This document shows positions 1-12,600 of a DNA stretch of 64,000 nucleotides, one piece after another. A program made the position numbers and the translations under genes. How positions within the stretch are numbered: position 1 is the stretch's first letter; each line of letters opens with the position of its first letter. The notes beneath the pieces were generated by a model, which saw only the letters and a list, made by a program, of their open reading frames with translations, was not told where the DNA came from and searched no databases. The DNA is from Zarea fungicola (lineage: Eukaryota; Ascomycota; Sordariomycetes; Hypocreales; Cordycipitaceae): positions 1 through 64,000 of the forward strand of contig FWCC01000238.1 of NCBI GenBank assembly GCA_900169235.1, read 5' to 3'.

Positions 1-657
1 GGGGCGTGGCACAAGTACAGAGGTCGTTCTTCTATCACCAGAACTTGCTCAGTGTGACTAAATAACACCCCTGCCCATTGTTCCTTCGGCTTTTAGAGCC
101 GTATAGTGCACACGCCCCCGGCCCCCTTTGCGTCGTCTTCACCCCCAATCTACCAGTACGGTATCGAGCTGAGCAGGGCGAACGAGGGCAAGGCATGGCC
201 AGTAGTCAGGCATGTGCAATGATATGTTATCGACTTGTTGACCTATAATCCCCCTAGGGAAGTTGCTTATTAGTAACCTGTTTCTTAATGCTCGAGGACC
301 CAGGGTAAGAGGACGACCATACGAACCGCCAATGAGCACTTGCCATGATTCAAGTAGATCGTTTTCACCGTATTACTGAGAGCCTCAATACGTCACACGG
401 GCTATACCAATAGTGCTAGTACGCGGAGGCAAAGACATTTTTTTCTCGCATCGAAAATTCAACAGGGGTAGGTTGGTATTTGGTATGGTATCTGACTCTC
501 TTGGTGCTTATTATTGCTATCCCGCATTCAAACCCGCTTGTTTGAAACCTTCCGATGAACATCTTGTGCGAAACCGTCCTGTTCACCGCGGGTTTATTCC
601 TTGCAACTGCTCCATAGTTGTCTGGGGTTCCGGGCACGCGCGCCGGTTCCGATTCGG

Positions 658-677
658 TTTTTTTTTTTTTTTTTTTT
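658..677. repeat. Poly-T tract
   Basis: An uninterrupted run of about 20 T in gene-free DNA. Its length may be unreliable in the assembly. Confidence 0.9.
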
Positions 678-862
678 AGCATACCGACAGAGTGTCTCAT
701 TTCGCCGGCGTCGACCGCCGCCTGGCGTTAGAGCGAAATTATTCATGTACACCAGAGACTCCAGAGCACGTTTTTCTGCACAGGTGAAGCGACAAATAAT
801 AAAGAAGAAGAAAATTATCATTTTAAAGGTCATCTATCATTTAGGTACCTCAAATGGCCTGC

Positions 863-890
863 TTATTTATTTATTTATTTATTTATTTAT
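863..890. repeat. TTTA tetranucleotide microsatellite
   Basis: About seven perfect TTAT/TTTA units, followed by imperfect T-rich sequence to about 910. Confidence 0.9.
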
Positions 891-1904
891 CTTTATTTTA
901 TTTTATTTTGGCAGAAGAATTGCTTGCTAATAATAAACATCTCTCTCTATTTCCCTCGGTTTTAGCTCACTGAACAAGGCGGCAAGCGTTCCGTCCCAAC
1001 TGATGTAATAATTAATGAGTCCACTTGTCCGGTTGCGGGAAGGAGCCAACTGTACTTGGGCAATGTCCCTTTTTTTCTGCGACCACACCAGCCTGGCGGG
1101 CTTTGCGACGGACGCAGACAAATAGTAAGACATTCAGAGGAGTTGGTCTCGGAGGTTCAACCCTTCTTTTCTTCTTTATTATAAACAAGCGAATATTAGA
1201 CTGATGCACATAGGCTTCCCGATTGCGGGATGTGGGTTTGGACAATGTTCAATTTTTCTTTTTCCTAGAAAGAATCGCTTCCGTTGATCACTCCTAAAAT
1301 GAAGGATATCCTGTCTCTCAGCATTTAAAGAAAAGTTGGGCTTTGGGGGGCTTTGGGTGGCTCCAGTGGCGGCTGTCGCTTGCATCATGTAGCCCGACCC
1401 AAGCCATATCAGGCGTTCGTTATCAGCTTATTATTTTCTTCCTTTGCGTACCCATGCCTTGGCTCCTTTTCTCGGCAGATATCCAAGTTAGATCAAGGCT
1501 TGCCGGTGCTCTCCTGTGGATTGGGGACGTGGCACAGGTGCAGTGTGTAATCGTGTGACGGGGGCTTGCGGCGTGGCAGTTGACATGCTCCAATGTCATG
1601 CCATGCGGCCCTCCGAGCCCTCTTTCTTTCCTTTTGCCATTGTATTATTTCGTCATTGGTCTTGTTCGTCGTCGTGGTGGTCTACTGAACCCCTTGCATG
1701 AAGCTATTGTTCAAGCGCCACACTTCTTGTATGCAGAAGTCATTAGTTACCCAGTAGTTAAACCTCCCCCCCCCCCGGCCTCCCGTGACCGATGGATGCT
1801 ACGTGGCCAAAAAAGTAACAACAAATATGGGAATAAAATGTTAAATTGTACCCCGTACGGAGTAAAGATAACAGTAAACGACTGCCACACATACTGGTAG
1901 ACAA

Positions 1905-1906
<2 letters not shown>

Positions 1907-1941
<35 letters not shown>
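1907..1941. repeat. AC dinucleotide microsatellite
   Basis: About 17 perfect AC units. It creates artificial Val-Cys-rich reading frames on the minus strand that should not be annotated as genes. Confidence 0.95.
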
Positions 1942-3611
1942 AAGAGCAAAGTAAGAAAAGCCTCCCGCTCACTCACTGGATGCGGCCGACTTACTAACTA
2001 GTGCTGGCACCTGGCGTGTGGACCAGGTTGAAACCAACAGCTTCCAACTGGATCAGGTTATCCATTACTCCGTCTGGTACTCCGTGCTTGCTTTACTTTC
2101 AAATGTATTAGCGTTAGCGCTCATGCGATTTGAACTCATTGTGCTCCCGTCGGAGCAGGTGATGGATGGGTGCTATCATACTTGATGATATCACATACAC
2201 AACCCTGTGATGCAAGGCCCTTGTTCCCTGTATATCTGCATGTTTCTGGTATAAATAACTACACGCAGTGGTAGGGAGTGGAGGGAATGAGACTGTGCCG
2301 TTTCCCGGGGCCCTCCCCTGTTAGCGGCCAACATGTCATCTCCGTGCTGCTTTCCGAACCCCAGCATATCTAAATGATGTAATACATAAAACGCCCAAAA
2401 TATAACGTTTTCATTTTAATCTGCATCCTCGAATACTAAATATTAATAATGATAAAAGAAGCTAAAAGAATCCACCGGCCTGTTTCCGTTATCATCTTTG
2501 ATGACTTTTCTTCGCCCGGCTCTATTTTTGGTCCTTTTGACTCAACATGTCTCACAGTCATTTTACTTTCTAACCCACCACCCACGCCACTCCCACGCAC
2601 ACTCCTCCAGCTGGACAAGAAAAAGAAGGCTTCGAAGCTCGGAAAGAAAAGCGGCAGACATTCCCTTCCAATATAATAATCTCCCGCATCCTGCTCATTC
2701 CCCTGCTAATATCTCATCTCCATTCCCTGCACCTCCCACTTGGCCCTACTGTAAAAAGCCACTTACACGCCATCTCACCTCGCCTTGTCGGTTAACGCTA
2801 ACACACCGGCGCAGCCAAGGAGAAATTGCCAAAATGGGATAGCTGCTCCGAACCGTTTGTCTCTGATTTATTTCGTTTTTTAATATTTCGTTTTACAATA
2901 CCTGCCCTGTCAAAATACATGGCCCGTTTTTGCTTTGCCGACACCAACTCCCCACCCCCCTTTGGCCCCCTTCCCGTCTCACGACACGCGAGATACGTGT
3001 ATTCAAGACAAACGCCCACCGAATGTAAAAGAAAATACGCCCAGAACAACAAAAAGCTCTTCCCTCCGCGCCCCAGAGTTTTTAAACAGCCCCAGCTGAC
3101 AACGCCACAATATATCGCCTCACGCGTTTTCTTCTGTCCTTTGAACGGTCCATTCATTACCTCCGTCTATTCCCCCCTGGCTTTAATGCCACTCAGTTGC
3201 CGACTCCATCGTCTGGTACATTTCCACAAATCGTCAGAATCTCGGTCTTCGTGCGAGACACAGAATGGCCGCTAAGACCTCTTTTGCCCAAGTTTCCGCC
3301 GCAACTGTGAGCCCTTTCTCTCTTTGCCGTATTTTTGTATTACCCCGATACCGGTGGCCGCGACGTACTGGTAGGATGTGTAATCTTGAAATTGAACTTC
3401 CCTATTGTGCTCTGGTATGTTACCGCCCCGTCGGCCTGAAGAGTTGTTGTCTACATGGCTCTGAAAATAGTAAGTAGTTGTTATGCCTGTCTTTTTCTTT
3501 CTAACTATTCATTTCAATGTTTAAGAAAAAATCATCTATAAAAGGTAAAAATGTACTCACAACTCTAGCTAACATATACAAAGATACCCGTTAGCCACCT
3601 CATGCAATGTA

Positions 3612-6380
3612 TTAGAGCCATTTAACCTTGGCAACGTGATCCGTCTTCTTCTTGCTGCTCTTGACATACCCCAGAGCCCTCAGCTCGGCCAGCCCTCTGT
3701 AAAACGTAACCAGTGTCTCCCTCCCTTTCTCTTTATCCTCCTCTTCTTCAAGTTCTTCCTCCATTGTCACCTCGGCTTCGGCTTCCACACCCCCTTGTTG
3801 TTTTGCCTCACCATTCTGCCCGCAAACTTGTGCATAAAACGAATGCCACATGTCCGCCACGTTGATCAGGTTGCCCGTTTCCAGGTACATCTGGTATAAG
3901 ATTGCCGTTGCCGGCAGACTAGCCTGCAGACCGCCGGCCCCCTGGTCCGAGCCACTGCAGCACGCGCAGGCCAGATAGTCATGTGGCCGCGTGAGGCTGC
4001 GCTCAAGGACAACGCGTGCCCGCGGTACAGACACATCCCGCGATGGCGCTCTGGAGTCGTACAGCCAGCTCTCTGACAAAAACTTGCTACTAGGCGCCGA
4101 GCCATCGCTGCGTGTAGCAAGCAGCGCCGTCACGGCGTCAATGATGTCGGTAAACTGCCTGTCCTCGTCCTTGAGCGTCGCCGAGTGGTGGCTCAGCTGC
4201 ACGCGCTGTGCGATCACTGTGGTGCGGGCCACCTTGGTCTGCCCGCTGTACTGGCTTCTCACTCTTATGTTTGCCAGCTCCGTGCGGCTCATTAGAGCCT
4301 TCAGTAGCACAAGCTGTGCTTCCAGATTGCTCTCCATATGCGCGCCGTCCTGCTGTGTATAAGGATCAAGTCCCAACCCTAGATCACCCTCGCGCAACAG
4401 CGATAATATCTTTGTAATCGCCGTAGCCAGCTCTGGCATCCCCATTCGCCTTACGCTAGCCACGGTGTTTGAATGTTCCGTCATGGACACGCCATTGCTC
4501 ATGGCCTCAACATAGGCCCGAGAGAAAGTCCCATGCTGTGCTCCAACGGCTTCCAGCATGAGCAGGCTCCGTAGTCTCTCATTCATCCACGCCCTGCGTT
4601 CGTTGCCGCTGGCTTGCACCTGGCTCACCAAGTAGGCGTCGTCATCTAGCAGAGACCGGGCGTGCGGCAAGCTGTCCGAGGTGTTGGCTTCAATGGCAGC
4701 CTCCACATGCTTGCGGAACGACGGCGTGTTGCGTATCGCTTCCAAGTGTTCCGGCTGGATCAATGCTTCCTTCCCAGCCTCCAGCGACGCCAACGTACTT
4801 AGCGGGTTGGCAAAAAAGTGGCACATATATGCATACTAAAAGCGGAAGGAAAAGAAAGCGCTAAATTTAGCTTGTGTCATGCACACGAATGTATGTAATG
4901 GAGCCTCACCTTGAGAGAACTGGTGAATGACTGAATACCAGCCACCTGGTCGCGTTGGCGATCCAACATCCATCGCAGCAAGGAAGCCCCCAGACGGAGA
5001 GGGATATCACTCGCCGCCACCGCACCCTTGAAAACAGACTCCAAAATCGTTTCCGTCTGCACGTCATCGAATTGACCGCCATAAATTTTGCGACACGCAG
5101 ATTTTAGCAATCTCGCTTGAAGTAGCTCCACTGACGTGGCAACGCCAAAAAGTAATGTAAATGGAATGCGCGGACGCCAAGAGCTAGGAGCTGTATGTTA
5201 GTAATTTCCACTGGAAATATAGGCCTGCCTCCTTACCTCAGAAGAATAATCAGATCCGAAAGCAGACTGCTGTCAAATCCTTCGCTGTCTTGGAAAGCGA
5301 CAAATATTTGATCACAGTCTTGTGTTTGGATGGATGCAAAGAGTGCCTCCAGGTCGTAGTCAAGATATCGTTTACCCTGTGAAACGGTCAGCGAAACAAC
5401 GCTTGAAGATGAGAGTTCATCCACATACGTTGCTTTCTTTTTCTTCTGAAGTGTCATATTCGCCATCATCATCAGCGGTTTTGGATGTCCCAGTGCGAAT
5501 GATGCGCTTCAAAGCCGCCTTGAGTGACCCAACCTCCGTCGACCGCAGTCTCACGAAGCGGCTGGAACCGGACTGTAACGTTTCAGACAGCTGCTCAAAT
5601 AGCAGATCCTGTGACGCAATATTCGTGCCGGTGACTATAAACGCTGCCGGTATCCTTTCAAAGCTACGTAAGTCGAAATATTAGCAACACGCCTTGTCTC
5701 TCACCCAGCCCCCTCATCCGGGTGGCGAGGAAGCCAATGCACCGAATATTGCCAGGTTTAGAGAGCCGCCATAAAAAATAATAATATGGGAAGAAACCAA
5801 TGGTATTCGTGCTGTGCGATGTCTCACTCACCATTCATCCTTTGCTTGCCGAACAAAAGACGACACTTGCTCCAGGGTGGCTGAGTTGGAGTCTCTGAGG
5901 ATACCCTGCCCTGCCCCGTCAGTACACTTCAATTCGCTTTGTCATACTAATAGATTTTTCTGGAGTGGACTCTTGTGGTAATCTACGTCGTGGAAGTAAC
6001 GAAACGCACCTGTATCCGGTTATGAACCACGGCCCAGCTCTCTTCGTAAAGTTGGTACCTCTGCTGCACACACGCGCCGCTTTCTGCGCCATTCAGCAGT
6101 GGCACGAAAAGCAAGGCGCCCAGTGCCGAGATAGATGAGCCCTCTTTTGATTCCTGGGCCTTTGGCCCCTTTCTAGATATGCGCCGCCGTTTTGTTGGCC
6201 GCGCTGGCGCGGCGCTGTCTTCAGGGTGGAAGATGTACGCCACCTAAAGGGGAGAATCAGAACGTTGGCCAGTGTGTATGTACCGCGACACGATGGTTAC
6301 GGGTTCAATTGGGGGGTAAAATATACCTGGTGGTCTTCTTGGCTAAACGCACCATTAGCCTTGTCGTCTTCCACTGTCAT
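3612..6380 (-). CDS. ORC3: Origin recognition complex subunit 3
   Basis: Subunit of the nuclear six-protein complex that marks replication origins and loads the MCM helicase. The model has seven exons (6380-6327, 6243-6010, 5905-5832, 5663-5429, 5376-5237, 5183-4910, 4835-3612) joined by canonical introns and encodes 744 residues with a closed frame. The N-terminus reads through the first junction into AYIFHPED and a basic RPTKRRR patch. The degenerate AAA+ core contains FIVTGTNIASQDLLFEQL-type sequence, then YLDYDLEALFASIQTQ, FVAFQDSEGFDSSLLSDL and SWRPRIPFTLLFGVATS. The C-terminal winged-helix region has TGNLINVADMWHSFYAQ and ends LGYVKSSKKKTDHVAKVKWL, as usual for ORC3. The start at MTVEDDK was chosen because upstream in-frame sequence is not family-like. 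An acidic Glu-rich insert lies near the C-terminus. The gene lies tail-first in the same orientation as the next two genes. Confidence 0.93.
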
Positions 6381-6995
6381 TGTACTTGATTTGCCAATGT
6401 CTACGATTCTCAAACCGTCCGAGCTGCGTTGAAGCACGCGACGACAGACGCGTTGACAACACAGTGCCTCGTACTGTTTTCGCACAGTTGTGTACCATTG
6501 TACCATTCAGCGAGACGGATATTTATTCAATATGCAAGAAATCAGAAATCTTTACATTTAGTAATCATTGATTGTATTTTAAGTTATTTTCTACCACAAC
6601 ATCACGTAAAATTGACGGCAAAGAATGGTTACAATACGTAAAATCAATAAACATCAGTGTGTTGCACCTCGAAAGTCAAGTTACCCCAGCCACGCCATCC
6701 ATCCGTTTTCGCCTCGTTTCATGACCTCTCCTGCCATTTTAGCCATCTAAGCACCTCACCAATCGTCGTGCGTCGAGTGCGAGCCGTAGCTTTACACTCA
6801 CCCGATCGTTCAAGACCTTCTTAAAGAGCTGTTATTGCGATATATCATACATCGAACCCACCAGCCCCTGTTAACCAGTTACGAAAACACAGAGAAAATC
6901 AAACACAGTAACATAGAAACAAATTTTGCTCGTGCGCCGAAAAGTATAACAAAGGAAATTAAATGGCGTTACAGGGCTAGGCGCCTCTCCATGTT
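6381..6995. promoter_or_regulatory. Spacer between ORC3 start and PWWP gene end
   Basis: About 615 bp holding the promoter of ORC3 and the 3' UTR of the downstream-numbered minus-strand gene. It is AT-rich around 6530-6660. No cell-cycle (MluI-box) motif or other gene was recognised. Confidence 0.5.
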
Positions 6996-8931
6996 TTAAT
7001 CGGCAGCTGCTTCTACCTGCCGATATGTTAGTTATTGTTAAGCACGAGACAAGCCAAGAAACTTACTGCTTCCTGTGCTTCCTCTTCGACTGCGGCAGGC
7101 TCCGCAGGCTCGGCGGGCTCAGAAGGTTCCTCGGTCTTCTCTTCGGTCTTCTCCTTCTCTTCAGTGATCGTAGCCGACGCATTCTTGGTGTCGAGGGCCT
7201 CACTCGTGCCGTTCTGATCCTTCTTATTCTCGGAGCCATTAACACCGTTAGTGTTACCTGCAGGAGCGGCGGCGGCGGCACTGGCCAGGAGCTTGTTCCA
7301 CCTGTCCAAAAGGCCTTGCGATCTCTTCTTGAAGGCAAAATCCTCTTCGCGAGGAATGTTTTCCATTTTTAGGATGGCCTTGAGAACCTTATTGATTTTG
7401 GTCTCACGGATGATTGATGCCTCGAGCTCGGTAAAGTTCTCCAGAGCAGTAAGATACGCAGACATGCCTTCCATTTCTGCCTCAACAGGGGGCTGGTCCT
7501 TGGATAGAAGGCCCTTTTGAAGTTTGTGTCGGAGGAAAAAGACCTCTCTCTGCAAAGGATAAGCATTCGTTTCCAACCTTTGAAAGAGTGCAACGTACCT
7601 GCTTGCGCTCACGCTTCTCTTCGGGAGTCATCTTGGGCTCCTTGGGCTTCTTGGCCTCTTTGGCTTTCTTTTCGGACTTCGGCTTGGCGGCGGACTCGGC
7701 CTTCTTGCTCGGTGTTCCATTGGCCTTCGGCGTCGAAGACGTATTCAGCTTGATCTTGGGCTTCTTGACAGAATCGGAGCGCTGAGGGGCCTAGTTGATT
7801 TTAGTCAGCGAGGATCAGCCCTCAGACGGTGAGGTACTTACACTGATCTCTTCCTCAGCTTTGCGCTTCTTGGATTTCGGCTTTGCAGAGGAGTCACCTT
7901 CGGGTACATCAAGATCATCATCATCGGCCCTCTTGCTTTTTTTACTCTTCTTTGGCGTAGCAGCGGCCTCCTTCTCAGCCTCCTCTTCAGCCTGCTGTTG
8001 CGCAAGCTGCTCTTCCTCAAACTTGGCGAGGACCTCCTTGTAATGCTCGACGGGGTGCTGCTCAATGGCGAGCTCAAAAGCAGCGCGCAAATCCTTGCGC
8101 ATTTTGTCATTGATTGAATTGCGAGCTTTCTCCTCGGTAAGCTCATTCAGCGTAGTGTTGGCAGCCCAACCACTGTATATTGTTAGCATGTTGAAGTTCG
8201 GCTACACTAGGTAAAAAGATATGAAATTCCAACGTACAATTCGTTTGTGAATAGATACATGACGGGAAATGTCCTGTCATGGACTCTCTTTCCACCGTCG
8301 GCATAGGCCTCTGCATAGCTGCCGTCTACCCTGGCCGCAGAGACCGGGCGAGAGCCAGTCAAGGCTAGAGGCAGCATACTCTCGTCACAAATGATGACAG
8401 GCCATGGAGGAAATCCCTTGAGCTTCATAAGAAAGTGATCGCCAGGTTTGGCATCAGTATGCGTAAGACGGGCCTTGGAGCCCTTTCTGCTGAGGCCGCC
8501 ACCCACAGACTTGCGGCGATTCTTGTTCTTCGCATTAGGTGTCTCGGTCGCAACAGCGGTTGCCGCAGCTTCGGTGGCCTCCTTCATCTCTACATCGCCC
8601 TCCTCAGGGGTAGCAGTCTCCAGCTTGGTCGCGTCTGACAGATACTGTTAGCGTTGACAGTTGGTTGATGGTGCGTGCAGTGAGCGACAAGAGGGTGCTG
8701 ACGCAATTACACAAGTGGCGTCTTCTGCCGCGACGATGTGCTACCATAACCCTGCAGCGACCAAAGCTTACCTTCTGATTTCTCAACCTCTTCCTTGGGG
8801 GCATCCATAGTGGGCTTGGCATCCTCAGCTGCCTCGCCGACGGCAGGAGCCGCAGCGGGCTCTCCGACTGGCGTTTGCTCAGCTGGCGCAGGCGCTACGG
8901 TCTCAGGGTTCGTGGTGGTAGTATCAGCCAT
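6996..8931 (-). CDS. PWWP-domain chromatin protein with C-terminal TFIIS-N/IBD-like helical domain
   Basis: Predicted nuclear protein of 527 residues from six exons (8931-8772, 8634-8238, 8172-7842, 7790-7599, 7549-7067, 7016-6996), all with canonical splice sites and a closed frame. After an Ala/Pro/Glu-rich N-terminus, a PWWP domain lies at about 113-205 (PGDHFLMKLKGFPPWPVI, then TFPVMYLFTNEFGWAAN across an intron). PWWP domains bind methylated histone H3 (often K36me) together with DNA. A Lys-rich linker with KKSKKSKR and KPKSKKRK signals follows. A helical region at about 361-450 (ETKINKVLKAILKMENIPRE, then RSQGLLDRWNKLLAS) resembles TFIIS N-terminal domains and the integrase-binding domain of LEDGF. 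The tail is Glu-rich. The tiny last exon (VEAAAD) is supported by a GTAAGT donor, a CTAAC branch and a CAG acceptor; without it the frame runs on into intron sequence. Function by analogy only: a transcription or chromatin adaptor. Confidence 0.88.
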
Positions 8932-9672
8932 TGTAAAGATAATCACGACGCGTTATGCAATTGAAGAGGATGCGGTCGTGGTCGCGGCGACAAAATGAAC
9001 GAATTCGCGATGGCGACGGTTGTGGCAAGTCAGCAGCAGTTAAGCTCGACCGGGGGTATGCGAAAGACGGGGGATAAAGTGATCCGACGCGTAGGGAAGC
9101 GCGTGTGGCTGGATCCAATGGCAATCGCAAAGGGTGTTGCGCGATGGAATAGAGGTTGTGCGGAATGAAATGCGTAGTCTTGCAAGACTCGTAGCTTGAC
9201 CCGTGTTGCGATTTGGTGTGGTTAGTTTGGAAGCAAGAAAACGGTTGGCCTGGCTAGGATAGGATGGTATTGCAGACGAGAGCACCTCTCACGTCACAGC
9301 ATACACATCACGTGACGCTGTATGTGGGAGGAGGCGACCGAGAGTAAGAGGTTGGCGAGGAAAGTAGTCAAGGGAGCCAGCTGCAGACGTGGGCACCTCT
9401 GGGCTGGCAGTCAGCCTTGGGTGTGGACACAGCCGATATAATTTTAGCGCCCGTGGATAATTTATACAGACTTTCAGGCGATTTCGGTCACTTTCACCCC
9501 CAAGTCGCGGCATCCGCGATCTAAGATATGGTGGTTTGGTAGTCATATGATCATGTCTCGACCTAGCGACCATTTGCGTAAACAGAACAAGAACTATTGT
9601 AGATTAACTACCATAAAACCCAAATACCTCACTTAATAACCTACTGTAGTTTACATTTCCGATATCAGCGTT
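8932..9672. promoter_or_regulatory. Promoter region of the PWWP gene / 3' flank of BRR2
   Basis: No coding potential is supported. The last 100 bp before BRR2's stop is AT-rich and presumably carries its polyadenylation site. Confidence 0.5.
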
Positions 9673-12600
9673 TTACTCATCTTCTTCCTCTTCCTCATCA
9701 GAATCAACATCCATACCCTCTGCTGCCGTGATCGAAAACTCCCTCTCCTGATCTACACCCACGTAGCTGTCGCTCATCAGTAGCAGCTTCAGTTTGTGAT
9801 CACCTGGTATAGGCACAGTATATTCGAGTCGTATATTCAGTTCTCGGCCAATGGTGATGCGTTTAATAGCCAAGAGGCTGTTTGTCTTATCTTCGCCGAC
9901 AACCAGCCACCAGTTCTCCATTTTCTTTGCGGGATAAAACGGTGCGTGAACTGTCGAGTCGTATTCTCCTTCCTCTTCTTCCAAATTGCGACTAATCTTA
10001 ACGTTGAGGTACGCTGGCTCACCAGCGCGTATCTCGGCCTCACCGAGAACCTGGTGCTCCAGCTCCAGATCGGGATAGTTGTCGTTGGTGAAGTTGGCAG
10101 CCTCGCCGAGTTGCTTTTGGGATAGGCCGAGTCGCTTAATGAGATTCTTATAATCCGCGTTTTCCTCAGGGTTCATGGCCTCCATGAAGTCAAAGATGTC
10201 TTTGATGCCAAATTCATTGGCTACCTTGACGACCTCGGATCCAAAGTGGGGAATTTGTTTCAAAGGACTGTCGCGATCCCACATGGCTTGAACAACCATT
10301 TGTGACATTTCCATGGCGTTCACGGTATTCAGGTGCCCATCCGACGACAGTATATCCACAATGGCACTCAGCAGACTCAAGGCACGAGATAACAGCACCT
10401 CTTGATCCTTGGCCAGATCAATAGGGAGCTGCATTCTGGAGAAGTGTGCCTGTAGAAGCACAAAGGCTTTGAAGTGAGGGCTGTCAAAGATTGGTTGCGC
10501 CATCTTGACAGGAATGCGGTCGTAGATGCGACGGAGAAGACCATCCTCGTGTCGGCGGACCTGGATAGACTCAAACTCCGTAGCCGATGTAACAATTTCC
10601 AGGATTCCCTTTAGCTTCGTTCGCGCCGACAATGAGAGCAGGAACGTCTGCATGGTAATGTATGAGATATTATAGTATGCGGCTATCATTGCAGCGTTTT
10701 GGGGTGTAACAGATCCATCTTCATCATCTACGTCGATGATCTTGGATTCATCAAGCTCGCGCAGCGTTGTCTCCACAAGGTCAGACATGTACTGGCTAAG
10801 GCCTTCGTGAGTTGTGCTGGTGAGACCATAGTAACTGGGGTTAGCCAGAAGACGACGGTAAAAGTACGTAAACGTTGACCAGTTGATGGCGTCTTCACCA
10901 GACTCAATCATCTTGGTGCTAATCTCCGTGACAAACGCGTCGTGCAGGTAGTTGTGAAGATGCGACTCCACTGGAAGTGCCTCGCTGAGGAACTTTTTAT
11001 AATAGTCGCGCTTGACCTGGGGAAGCATGAGGACACCGCGACCCCGACTGTCCTTGGAAGGTCGTAGGGCTTTGCCGAACATTTGCAGGACCTCACTAAG
11101 AGGATAATCAACGTATCGATGCTCGCGGCCTTCAAAGTACTGTGTGCCCATGACAATCACAAGGTGGGCCGTGCTGGTAAGCTCCCAACATACCTCACGC
11201 GACGCGACAAGGATTTGAAGAGCACCATTATCGAACAGGTGCTTGACAATACGCTTGTCACTCTGACTGAGAGCCTCGTGGTAGTAGCCGATACCGTGTG
11301 ACAACGCCTCTGCCAGTGCCTCTTCGTGAATACGATCAAGCAGAGGCTTCATTTGTTCAACGTCAACGTGGAGGAATCTATCCTCGTCCTCGTCTGCAAC
11401 GCATGCAGCGAGCAAATCACGCGCGGTGCCTCTCGTTTGCTTTCTGTTGGGAACAAAGACGATGGCGGGGTTATCTGGTGACATTTGCGTAATAGCATTG
11501 TAGGTAGGCTTGGCCATGGCTAGCATGAGGGATGGAAAGTGAGGGTTGGAGAAGGCCTGTATGTGGAGCTCAAGAGGTAATGGTCTGACGTGAGGACTGA
11601 AGTTGTAAATATCGTGCTTCTTAGCATCAATCCATTCACCAATATCACGAGCGCTGGCGAGAGAGACACTAAGAGCAACAATTCTGAGTGGCAGCTCAGT
11701 CTGTGTTCTAATGTAATGCATGCGAGATACGATAATCTCGTAAACATAACCCTGAGGGCCACCTAGTAGATGGATATCATCGGCGATGAAGAGCTGTACA
11801 CTTTGTACATTCTTGCGGCGCTTCCACTGGCGGGAGAGAACATCCCACTGGGTAGGGGTGGCCAGGATGAGGTCGCCTTGCTCCAGCATCTTCAAATCTG
11901 TAGCAGTCTCTCCAGTCAGCTTGACAACTTCCTTTCCACCAGCGAGGTGGCTAAGCCGTTTCTGCCAGTCTTGCAGGCGAGCGTCAACAAGCTCTTGGAA
12001 TGGCGCAATGTAGACAGCTCTGCCAGAGTCTTCATTGGCCCAGTGCCGAAGGAGGGCGAACTCGGCGCAGACAGACTTGCCGCTCCCGGTTGGGGCACCA
12101 ACAAATACATTCTGATCCGTTTTGTATAGCGAGTTGAAGACTTGCGTCTGGATTTTGTTGAACTGCTTCCAGTCAGGGTAAAGCTTGACGTAGCTCGCGA
12201 CTTTAAGCGCAGATACAGGCAGAGGTTGGAGGTCAAGGAGCTCTGTATGGGGGGGGAACTTCTCTGGCAGAATGAGCTTGTGGAAAGAGACGGGAATGCG
12301 CGTTTCAGAGTGCATCCATCGATCAGACACAACCGAGATGAAGTAGTTGGGTGGCATGGGGTCAGTCATGGGTACGGTAAAGTCAACAATATGCTCGTTA
12401 GACTCGGCAACAGCATAGTCCTTGCGCAACAAGAAGGTATCATGGAAGAGGATGTCTTCACCATCGCAGTCCTCTACAAAAATCCAAAAGCTCTCAGCAC
12501 CACTATGGACAGCATCATCCCACTCAAAGTTGGGGGTGATGGCGAGCTCGACCTTGAGCATAGATCTGGTTATGGGTTGAACCTGGGCTTGAATGTCGAC

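Larger units (their letters stand above)
1..3611. other. Gene-free left end
   Basis: I see no supportable gene here. Open frames are short, overlap on both strands and resemble no family. The stretch holds simple repeats: a T run near 658-677, TTTA repeats near 863-890 and an AC dinucleotide run near 1907-1941. A possible first exon starts at the ATG at 3265 and meets a GTGAGC donor about 42 nt later, but no continuation is visible before the 3' end of ORC3. It could hold UTRs, a non-coding RNA or the promoter of a gene outside the window. Confidence 0.6.

Noticed and set aside
2826..3477. Possible small gene in front of ORC3, including an ATG at 3265 followed by a GTGAGC donor
   Set aside because: No credible second exon before the convergent ORC3 end, and the 149-codon frame has no family match.
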